The notes under the pieces are model-generated. The model was not told where the DNA came from. It saw nothing but the letters and a program-made list of their open reading frames with translations, and did not search any database. This document shows, one piece after another, positions 16,236 through 22,892 of a stretch of 30,116 nt of DNA. The translations under genes and the position numbers were made by a program. The stretch comes from Deltaproteobacteria bacterium UBA2385 (GTDB lineage Bacteria > Myxococcota_A > UBA796 > UBA2385), in NCBI GenBank assembly GCA_002343455.1, contig DDSR01000127.1:9667-39782 (forward strand), given 5' to 3'. Each line of letters begins with the position of its first letter. Position 1 is the first letter of the stretch.

Positions 16236-16236
16236 G

Positions 16237-17178
16237 GTGCCGAACCCAGGACCCATCCTCGTCACCGGCGCGGCGGGCAACGTCGGCCAGCACGTCGTCG
16301 CCTCCCTCGTCCAGCGCGGCATCCCGGTGGTGGCGGCCGGCTCGGATCCGACCCGGATCCGCGCACGATACCGGGACAGGGTCACCGCAACCCGCCTCGA
16401 CTTCCTGGACCGCGGCACCTGGCCCGAGGCGCTCGCGGGCGCCGCCCATATGTTCCTGATGCGGCCGCCCGCCATCGCCGATGTCCAGAGGAGCCTGAAC
16501 CCCTTCGTCGACTTCGCCCGCGAGCAAGGAGTCGACCACGTCGTCTTCCTCTCCGTCGCCGGGGCCGGCGAGAACACGATCGTCCCCCATCGCAAGGTCG
16601 AGGACCACCTGCGCGCTCGCGGCGAGCGCTTCACCAACCTGCGCCCGGGCTTCTTCGCCCAGAACCTGGAGTCGGCCTATCGGCAGGACATCATCAAGGA
16701 CGATCGCATCTACGTACCCGCCGGTCGCAGTCAGCCCGTCAACTGGATCGACGCCCGCGACATCGCCGAGGTGGCGGCGCTGATCCTCTCCGAACCCGTG
16801 CCGCATCGAGGGCTGAGCTACACCCTCGCCGGACCAGGGGCGGTCCCGTGGTCCGAGGTGGTCGACGCGCTCAGCTCGGCGCTCGGCCGGCCCATTCGGT
16901 ACGAGGCGGCCTCGGTGCTCGGCTATATGTGGCATCTCTCCCGCCGTGGGCTCCCCTGGGGGGCGGTCATGGTGCAGACGGTGCTGCACGTCCTGCTGCG
17001 GTTCGGGCAGGGGGCGACCGAGGACCCGACGCTGGAGCGGCTGCTGGGGCGGCCCGGAGGCAGCATCGGAGCGTACGTGGCGGAGAACGCGGGGGTGTGG
17101 GCGAAGCCGGGGGGAAGGAATACGGACACCTGTCCTGATCCGCCGCACTTCCATCACCCCCGCACACAACATGACTGA
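16237..17178 (+). CDS. NmrA-like NAD(P)-binding oxidoreductase (atypical SDR)
   Basis: A 313-residue Rossmann protein. The dinucleotide motif is LVTGAAGNVGQHV (Gly11, Gly14, Gly17), followed by family blocks VVFLSVAGAGENTIVPHRKVEDHL, FTNLRPGFFAQNL and NWIDARDIAEVAA. Members act as NAD(P)H-dependent reductases or redox sensors. GTG 16237 has GGAGG six bases upstream and lies one base after the AAC(3) stop. The usual domain end is near YVAENAGVWA; the last 20 or so residues (from GGRNTD) are Pro/His-rich and look like non-family extension. The stop lies eight bases inside the next gene. Confidence 0.85.
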   Translation: MPNPGPILVTGAAGNVGQHVVASLVQRGIPVVAAGSDPTRIRARYRDRVTATRLDFLDRGTWPEALAGAAHMFLMRPPAIADVQRSLNPFVDFAREQGVDHVVFLSVAGAGENTIVPHRKVEDHLRARGERFTNLRPGFFAQNLESAYRQDIIKDDRIYVPAGRSQPVNWIDARDIAEVAALILSEPVPHRGLSYTLAGPGAVPWSEVVDALSSALGRPIRYEAASVLGYMWHLSRRGLPWGAVMVQTVLHVLLRFGQGATEDPTLERLLGRPGGSIGAYVAENAGVWAKPGGRNTDTCPDPPHFHHPRTQHD

Positions 17179-18682
17179 GCCGACAACCATGAACGCCTGG
17201 TGCCAGACCCTCGGAATCACCCCGCCGAAGCTCGAAGCGGTCGTCGGCCACCGCGAGGCGAACACCTTCTCGCTCCTGCTCGTGGCGCTCCTCGAGCGCG
17301 GCGAACCGATGATCCTGCCCGATGTGGCCGCCCGCTTCGAGGCGGCCGGCATCGCCGAGCGCTCTCGTTCGCTGCTCTCGCTGCAGCGCTGCAAGCCTGG
17401 GCGGCCACCGGTCTACCGCGTCGGCGACCTCTACCACCTGGATCCGCACGACCCCGAGCTCGACCTCTGGGCCTTCCGGCTTGACCTCCGCCCGCCGAAG
17501 TTCGCTCGGCCTCCTGTCCCGGCGGTCGAGCCGACGCCCGTCGTCGACCCCGACGCCGCGCTCACCCCGGCCGAGCTCGACCTGGCCTGGAAGGACGCCA
17601 GCCTCACCTCCTGGTCGGCGCAGCGCCTCGCGCTCGCCGTGCTCGATGCATTCGGGGGGCCGCGCGCGCCGGCCGAGGTCGTAGCGGCCGTCACCGAGCG
17701 GACGAAGTGGCATCGGCTCACGGTGGACCCGGTCGGCTTTCGGCGCCGCAACAGCGCCGTGGAGGTCCTCCCGGACGGACGCTGGTCGATCGCTGAGGAT
17801 GCGGGTCAGGCCCTGAGCTCGGCGCGTGCGGCCGTGCGCGACCGGGTAGCCCAGGCGAACCAGCGTACGGCGATGTACTCGACCCCCGAGGATCGCGAAC
17901 AGAGGCGGGCCGAGTCGGAGCGGGTTCGCGCTGCGCACGGCGCCCGGCTCGCACGCATGTCGCGCGCGCTGATTGTCGCATTCCCACCGGACCGCCCCCA
18001 GGCCGCGGCCCTCCTCGACGTCACCGCGCACCAGATCACGACCTTCGTCGGCGACGAGCTCCCCGCGCTGCGCGCTCGCCTCGCCTGCTACGACATCATC
18101 GGCGGGGTAGACGTGCGTGGGCTGCTTCGCGCGCTCGAGGTCGAGCCGGGCGCGCGACGCCTCGCCGAGCTCGGCCCCCCGCAGAAGACCAAGCGGCTCA
18201 ACCGGAGTAATCGGACGTTGCACATCACGACCGCGATGCTGGTCCAGACCTCCTGCGGCATCGACAGACCCTTCACGGAGGAAGAGAAGCTGGCCCGCAC
18301 CCTCGAAAGAGGGCAGCTTACGAAGCTGCGCTCCGGGTTGGAGAAGGACCTCCAATCCCTCCACGCGCTCTACGAGTATGGTCGGCTGCACGGGTATGTC
18401 TGTCTGCGGTGGGGCCGACTCGACGAGCGCTTCCCGGCCAGCTGGGCTCACCCCGACGAGCCTCGACTCCATGATCTGAAGAAGACCGCCCTCGCCTTGG
18501 ATGTGCCCCTCGAGCTCGTGGTTGGCAGCGCGCCAGGCTGGGAGGAGCCCTGGGCGCGCCTCCGCCTCGCTCACGTGGAGCGCGGCCGGGACCCTTGGGA
18601 GCTGTGGCTCGTCGACGAGGACGGCACCCCGATCGACGACCCCGACGTGCAGCGGGCGCGGCTGACCGTGGTGTTCCACTGA
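17171..18682 (+). CDS. Protein of unknown family with two winged-helix-like segments and a possible nuclease-like core
   Basis: A 503-residue soluble protein from ATG 17171 (ATG 17189 is an alternative). Residues about 20-80 (LLLVALLERGEPMILPDVAARFEAAGI) and about 140-215 (LALAVLDAFGGPRAPAEVVAAV) look like winged-helix folds. The centre, ALIVAFPPDRPQAAALLDVTAHQITTFVGDEL, then YDIIGGVDVRGLLRALEV, faintly recalls the first two acidic motifs of DnaQ-like RNase H-fold exonucleases. I could not find the remaining catalytic residues. The C-terminal third is highly conserved-looking (LGPPQKTKRLNRSNRTLHIT, LVVGSAPGWEEPWARLR). No confident function. It overlaps the NmrA-like gene by eight bases. Confidence 0.65.
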   Translation: MTEPTTMNAWCQTLGITPPKLEAVVGHREANTFSLLLVALLERGEPMILPDVAARFEAAGIAERSRSLLSLQRCKPGRPPVYRVGDLYHLDPHDPELDLWAFRLDLRPPKFARPPVPAVEPTPVVDPDAALTPAELDLAWKDASLTSWSAQRLALAVLDAFGGPRAPAEVVAAVTERTKWHRLTVDPVGFRRRNSAVEVLPDGRWSIAEDAGQALSSARAAVRDRVAQANQRTAMYSTPEDREQRRAESERVRAAHGARLARMSRALIVAFPPDRPQAAALLDVTAHQITTFVGDELPALRARLACYDIIGGVDVRGLLRALEVEPGARRLAELGPPQKTKRLNRSNRTLHITTAMLVQTSCGIDRPFTEEEKLARTLERGQLTKLRSGLEKDLQSLHALYEYGRLHGYVCLRWGRLDERFPASWAHPDEPRLHDLKKTALALDVPLELVVGSAPGWEEPWARLRLAHVERGRDPWELWLVDEDGTPIDDPDVQRARLTVVFH

Positions 18683-18705
18683 GCGCAGGTTCAGCCGCGG
18701 TGGGC

Positions 18706-18711
18706 TACGCT
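18706..18711 (+). promoter_or_regulatory. TACGCT -10 hexamer of a probable leaderless transcript
   Basis: TACGCT in the context GGGCTACGCT ends six bases before the ATG at 18718; there is no Shine-Dalgarno in the 35-base gap after the previous stop. It may start a separate transcript for the zinc-ribbon gene. Confidence 0.4.
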
Positions 18712-18717
18712 CCGCCC

Positions 18718-18972
18718 ATGAGCACCGACCATCCCTACCCCCCCTGCGTCGCCTGCGGCAGCACCTCCTTCGACAGCTTCCCCAACGTGGGCCTGGCGGT
18801 CCACCAGCAGGTGCCCGTGCGCTCAAGCATGGGCCGCCGAGAGGTGGGGACCTGGTGGCACACGCTCGTCGTCTGCTCGGACTGCGGCCGGACCGATGTC
18901 TACACCACCAACACGGCCGAGCTGAGGACCATCGTCCCCAACGCGACGCGCTTCCGCGCGGTCCCTTCCTGA
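18718..18972 (+). CDS. Small zinc-ribbon protein
   Basis: An 84-residue protein with two CxxC knuckles, CVAC (Cys10, Cys13) and CSDC (Cys53, Cys56), separated by about 39 residues. This is the layout of a single zinc ribbon. The segment between them is beta-rich (GRREVGTWWHTLVVCSDC). There is no signal peptide. The role is unknown: small ribbons of this kind may bind nucleic acid or act as assembly factors. The neighbours on both sides are nucleic-acid-related-looking proteins on the same strand, with gaps of 35 and 14 bases. Confidence 0.7.
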   Translation: MSTDHPYPPCVACGSTSFDSFPNVGLAVHQQVPVRSSMGRREVGTWWHTLVVCSDCGRTDVYTTNTAELRTIVPNATRFRAVPS

Positions 18973-18986
18973 ACGGTCCGCCACGC

Positions 18987-20858
18987 ATGCCGCCCAGAAC
19001 CGACGAACCCAACCGGGACCTCGACCGCGTCATCGTCGACGTGCTGGCGCTGATGGTCGAGCCCACCCCGCGCTCCATGGTGGCCCGGGCGATCTCCAGC
19101 GCGAGCCTGTGCCGATCGGTCAGGCTGCCCGAGCTCCATGCGCGACTCCAGGCCCTCGCGGAGGCCGGCGCTCTCGTCAGCGCGGGGGACTCCTGGACAG
19201 TGACCCCCGAGCTGCGCCACAGCGTCACGCTCGAGCTCGCCCGCCGCGGGGAGCTGGAGCGCGTCGCCACGGGGGTCCGCACCGCGCGGCCGGCGAAGAT
19301 CAGCTACACTTCTCCGCACGGCGGCTGGTGGGACATCCTGCGCGAGCTGCGCTTCTCGCTGTACGCAGGGCGCTGGGAGCAGCTCCGCGAGGGCCTGCCC
19401 AAGCTGGCCGACCCGTGGCCCGCCCTCGCCGAGGGCGTCGACCCGGACTGGCTCGACCAGCTCCCGGCCGACCTCCTGGCCGACGCCGCCGCAAAGATCG
19501 TCGAAGACGCGACCTCTCATCTGCGCCCATGCCCGCTCTGGATGGCCCGACTCGAGGCCATTCCGCCGGCAACCCTGGACGACAACCAACACCACACGCT
19601 CGTTGGCCGCCTGATCCTGGAGGGTCGCCTCGACCACGCCAGCTGGCTGGCGACATCACGCCGCTCCGTACAGTCCTCGGTTGACCTCGCCTGGTTGCAG
19701 CTGCTCCGCGGTGACGCCGCCGGCGCGGCGGAGGAGTGGGAGCTCGCCTTGAAGGCCTTCTTGAAGGAATCCGGTCGCCGGGCTCGCTTCTTCCCCGATC
19801 GGGCTGGCCTCTTCTTCATCGTCGCGCTCCTGGCGACCGGTCGGCTGGAGCGAGCGCAGGCGCTGGCTGCGGTCGGTGAGGCCCGGGGGGTGAGCGCCGT
19901 CCCGAATGGCCACGCGGTCCTCTCCTGGCTCGCGCGCTCGCTGCACTCGCCGAATGTCGACGGGTGGCTGTGCCCAAGCCCGTCGGCGGGCTGGGATGCG
20001 GTCGAAGTGTTGATTCATGCGCTGGCGCAGCAGTGGATGGGGCGGCCGGTGCCCGATCTGACGCGACCGATCGCGGAGGCAGAGGCGGCCGGCCTGGGGT
20101 GGTTGGCGGCACAGCTCGCACGGTGTGCGGGCGCCAGGAAGAAGCCGGTGGGGATTGATCTGTCGACCTTGCTGCGGCGACCCGACCGGGTCAGCCAGGC
20201 GCTGGCGGCGCTGGAGGCGCTCGTCGAGACCAAGGGCGAGGGCGAAGCTGCCGTCAAGGCGCCCGCGGAGCCGGATGTCCGGCTGGTCTGGGTCATCACC
20301 CACACCGCCCATTGGACCATGCTCGAGCCCCGCGAGCAGGTGCGATCCAAGGGCAGGTGGTCCAAGGGGCGTCCGGTCGCGCTGAAGCGGCTGGCGGCCG
20401 AGGCGTCGCAGCTCCCGCACCTGAGCGCCGCCGATCGTGTGGCCTGCGCGCTGATCCGCGAGGAGGTCTCGGGCGGTCGCTACCGCCAGGTCAGCTACCA
20501 CCTCGACGCCGAGCGGGCCCTGCTGGTGCTCGGCGGCGAGGCCCACCTCGTCGTCGAACAAGGCGCCGAGCTCGTCCCCGCCCAGGTGAAGCCCGCGACG
20601 CCACGGCTCTCAGCGAGACGTGAGGGCGACCGGATCGAGCTCTCGCTCAGGCCCTCGCCCGTCGCCAAGGAGGACGCGCGCCTGGTACCGGCCGGCCCGA
20701 CCTCCTTCGAGCTGTTCCGCTTCGATCCGCTCCACCACGACATCGCCAGGATCCTGGGGAGGACGCCGCTGCAGGTCCCGCAGAGCGAGGAGCCGCGGGT
20801 GAAGGCGCTGCTCAGGGCGCTCGGCGGGCGGGTGCAGACAGAGGCGGAGCTGCCGTAG
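18987..20858 (+). CDS. Orphan N-terminal region of a SNF2-type helicase-like protein (probably truncated)
   Basis: A 623-residue protein. It has an N-terminal winged-helix-like part (DVLALMVEPTPRSMVARAI), a helical repeat region (about 110-400) and a C-terminal region LVWVITHTAHWTMLEPREQ ... YHLDAERALLVLGG ... FELFRFDPLHHDIARILGR. From memory of the families, this order is what precedes the motor domains in large SNF2-family helicases of myxobacteria and relatives. Here the frame stops at RVQTEAELP, where such proteins normally continue, and no Walker A or DEAD-like motif is present. The end overlaps the convergent MFS gene by 47 bases. A stand-alone regulatory protein is the alternative. ATG 18987 lacks a clear Shine-Dalgarno. 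Confidence 0.6.
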   Translation: MPPRTDEPNRDLDRVIVDVLALMVEPTPRSMVARAISSASLCRSVRLPELHARLQALAEAGALVSAGDSWTVTPELRHSVTLELARRGELERVATGVRTARPAKISYTSPHGGWWDILRELRFSLYAGRWEQLREGLPKLADPWPALAEGVDPDWLDQLPADLLADAAAKIVEDATSHLRPCPLWMARLEAIPPATLDDNQHHTLVGRLILEGRLDHASWLATSRRSVQSSVDLAWLQLLRGDAAGAAEEWELALKAFLKESGRRARFFPDRAGLFFIVALLATGRLERAQALAAVGEARGVSAVPNGHAVLSWLARSLHSPNVDGWLCPSPSAGWDAVEVLIHALAQQWMGRPVPDLTRPIAEAEAAGLGWLAAQLARCAGARKKPVGIDLSTLLRRPDRVSQALAALEALVETKGEGEAAVKAPAEPDVRLVWVITHTAHWTMLEPREQVRSKGRWSKGRPVALKRLAAEASQLPHLSAADRVACALIREEVSGGRYRQVSYHLDAERALLVLGGEAHLVVEQGAELVPAQVKPATPRLSARREGDRIELSLRPSPVAKEDARLVPAGPTSFELFRFDPLHHDIARILGRTPLQVPQSEEPRVKALLRALGGRVQTEAELP

Positions 20859-22104
20859 GAACCGCGGGTGCCTCGGGCCGGAGCGTCTCCCGCATGCGCA
20901 CGGCGATCACCACGCCCGAGGCGAAGGTCAGCCCGGCGATGGTGAGCGTGGCGGCCGAGAGCCCGAAGGCGTCGGCGACGATGCCGGCCAGCAGCGCGCC
21001 GACGGCGTAGCCCATGTCCCGCCACAGGCGATACACGCCGACCGCGGAGGCCCGCCAGCTCGGGTGGGCGACGTCACCGATGGCCGCCAGCAGGGTCGGG
21101 TAGACCATCGCGGTCCCCAGCCCGAGCAGCGCCGCGCCGGAAGCGAACATGGCGAAGCTCGCGCCCAGGGCGATGACCACGATGCCCGCTGCCTGCGTCC
21201 ACATCCCGGCGACGATCAGACCTTTGCGGCCGACGCGGTCGGACCAGGCCCCGGTGACGAGCTGCGCGAGGCCCCAGACGGCCGGGTAGATCGCCGCGAG
21301 CGCGCCGATCTCGGCGATCGACATGCTGGCGGCGGCGAACAGCAGCGGGAACAGCCCCCAGGCCATGCCGTCGTTGAGGTTGTTGACCAGGCCCGCCTGG
21401 CTCACCGAGGACAGATCGGGATCGGTGAAGCTGGTTCGGGTGATGACCTCGCGCTGGGTGAGGGTGTCCTGCGCCGCGGTGCCCGCGAGCTTCGACTCGT
21501 GGTTGACGTGATGCAGCGTCTCCTTGACCGCGAAGACCGAGAGCAGGGTGCCGAGGAGCACGAAGCCGACGCCGAGGAAGAAGGGCTGGGGTCGCAGGCC
21601 GACCTCGGCCGCGATGAAGCCGGTCGCCAGCGCCGACAGCGCCACCGCGAAGTAGCCGGCGAACTCGTTGAGCCCCATCGCCAGCCCGCGGTTCTTCGGG
21701 CCGGCCAGGTCGATCTTCATGTTGACCGTCGTCGACCAGGTGAGCCCCTGGCTGACGCCCAGCAGGGCGTTGGCCGCCAGGATCCACGCCCAGGAGGGCG
21801 CCCACATCAGCAGGAAGGGCACCGGCGCGGCGACGAGCCAGCCAGCGACCAGGACGTGCTTGCGCCCGAAACGATCGGACCACCGACCGGCGAAGTAGTT
21901 GGTCAGCGCCTTGCTCACGCCGAAGACGACGATGAAGGAGAGGATCGCCGTGCGCGCCGCGAGGTGGAGCTCGCCCTCGGCGATGGCCGGCAGGATGCTG
22001 CGCTCCATGCCGATCATCGCCCCGACGAAGGCGTTGACGAGGACCAGCAACGAGAACTGCGCTGCGTTCTCGCGCAGGCCGAGCCGGATGGCGGGCGCGC
22101 TCAC
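20812..22104 (-). CDS. Major facilitator superfamily transporter
   Basis: A 430-residue MFS protein with about 12 membrane segments. MFS motif A is visible after segment 2 (FAGRWSDRFGRKHV) and its counterpart after segment 8 (VTGAWSDRVGRKGL), with GLAMGLNEFAGYFAVALSALATGF in the first half. A cytoplasmic loop between the halves carries the polar stretch HVNHESKLAGTAAQD. It most resembles drug or anion efflux carriers; the substrate is unknown. GTG 22104 overlaps the stop of the ArsR-rhodanese gene (GTGA), so it is coupled to a regulator that probably senses its substrate. The C-terminal tail overlaps the convergent gene by 47 bases. Confidence 0.88.
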   Translation of the reverse strand: MSAPAIRLGLRENAAQFSLLVLVNAFVGAMIGMERSILPAIAEGELHLAARTAILSFIVVFGVSKALTNYFAGRWSDRFGRKHVLVAGWLVAAPVPFLLMWAPSWAWILAANALLGVSQGLTWSTTVNMKIDLAGPKNRGLAMGLNEFAGYFAVALSALATGFIAAEVGLRPQPFFLGVGFVLLGTLLSVFAVKETLHHVNHESKLAGTAAQDTLTQREVITRTSFTDPDLSSVSQAGLVNNLNDGMAWGLFPLLFAAASMSIAEIGALAAIYPAVWGLAQLVTGAWSDRVGRKGLIVAGMWTQAAGIVVIALGASFAMFASGAALLGLGTAMVYPTLLAAIGDVAHPSWRASAVGVYRLWRDMGYAVGALLAGIVADAFGLSAATLTIAGLTFASGVVIAVRMRETLRPEAPAVPTAAPPLSAPARRAP

Positions 22105-22760
22105 GCGGGGCCCCCGGCGGCGTCGAAGCTGTGGACCGAGACGTCGCTGCGGCGGGCGTCGAAGCCGAGCTCGCGCAGGCGCCGGACGGCCTCGGCCGAG
22201 AGCGTGCAGAAGGGCCCCCGGCAGTAGGCGACGATGGCGCGGTCCCGAGGGAGCTCGCCCAGCCGCGACTCGAGCTGCGCCAGCGGCACCGAGCGGGCGC
22301 CGGGCAGGTGGCCGGCGGCGAACTCCGGCTCGGGCCGGACGTCGAGCAGCAGGACCTCGCCCGCGCGCAGCCGCTGCACCAGCGTGTCCCGGTCGACCGC
22401 CTCCAGGCCCGCCGGGTCGTCAAAGAATCCTCGGCGGAGCTCCTCCAGCTCGGCCCGGTGCCGCTCCGCGACCGCCTGGAGCTGCACGAGGAGCAGGGCG
22501 ACATCGACGCCCACGAGCGCGTAGACGATGTGCAGGCCGTCGCGCCTCGCGGTGACGAGCTGAGCGCGCCTGAGCGCCTGCAGGTGGTGCGAGGTGTTCG
22601 CCACCGACTGCGCGATCTCGCCGGCGAGCACCTCCACCGTGCGCGGCGCCTGGGCCAGCAGCTCCAGGATCTCGAGCCGCGCCGGGCTGGCCAGGGCCTT
22701 GCCGACCTCGGCGAGCTGGGCGTAGGCGGCGTTCTTGAAGGAGCGGGAGGGGGAGGGCAT
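22101..22760 (-). CDS. ArsR-family regulator fused to a rhodanese domain
   Basis: A 219-residue fusion. Residues about 12-95 are an ArsR winged helix, with the recognition helix near SVANTSHHLQALRRA (52-66). Residues about 122-205 are a rhodanese domain with the LLLDVRPEPEFAAGHLPGA substrate-loop region and the active-site Cys180 in YCRGPFC (second Cys185). Such fusions suggest sensing of reactive sulfur or thiophilic compounds through the rhodanese cysteine. I prefer ATG 22760; a TTG at 22787 in the same frame lies inside the inverted repeat 22778-22805, which is more likely its operator. It is coupled to the MFS gene and divergent from jetA. Confidence 0.88.
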   Translation of the reverse strand: MPSPSRSFKNAAYAQLAEVGKALASPARLEILELLAQAPRTVEVLAGEIAQSVANTSHHLQALRRAQLVTARRDGLHIVYALVGVDVALLLVQLQAVAERHRAELEELRRGFFDDPAGLEAVDRDTLVQRLRAGEVLLLDVRPEPEFAAGHLPGARSVPLAQLESRLGELPRDRAIVAYCRGPFCTLSAEAVRRLRELGFDARRSDVSVHSFDAAGGPA

Positions 22761-22777
22761 CGCGGGGGCCTTGGAGG

Positions 22778-22805
22778 GAGTATTCAAGTGGATGTTTGAA
22801 TACTC
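22778..22805. promoter_or_regulatory. Perfect inverted repeat, probable ArsR operator
   Basis: GAGTATTCAA (22778-22787) and TTGAATACTC (22796-22805) are perfect 10-bp arms around an 8-base centre. The TTCAA...TTGAA form and AT-richness in a GC-rich genome fit ArsR/SmtB-family operators. It lies 18 bases before the ArsR-rhodanese ATG and about 88 bases before the presumed jetA start, so one site could control both divergent units. Confidence 0.7.
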
Positions 22806-22857
22806 ACCTCAAGGGAAGGAGTCAACCGGCCACCGGCGACCAGGAGCAGAGGCGACG

Positions 22858-22872
22858 ATGCCAGCGCGATAG
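22858..22872 (+). other. Four-codon upstream ORF before jetA
   Basis: ATG at 22858 is preceded by AGAGG at five bases and runs ATG-CCA-GCG-CGA-TAG. It ends 20 bases before the ATA proposed as jetA start and is not in the jetA frame. It could be a leader peptide or chance; short ORFs of this size arise easily. Confidence 0.25.
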
Positions 22873-22892
22873 ATCGGCCCCTTGGAGGAGCC

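Noticed and set aside
17100..17170. Sequence whose shifted frame reads EGIRTPVL, a peptide often produced by antisense tRNA genes
   Set aside because: I tried to fold the minus strand as a tRNA 3' half: there is no TTCRA T-loop, no T-stem pairing and no CCA-bearing acceptor stem.
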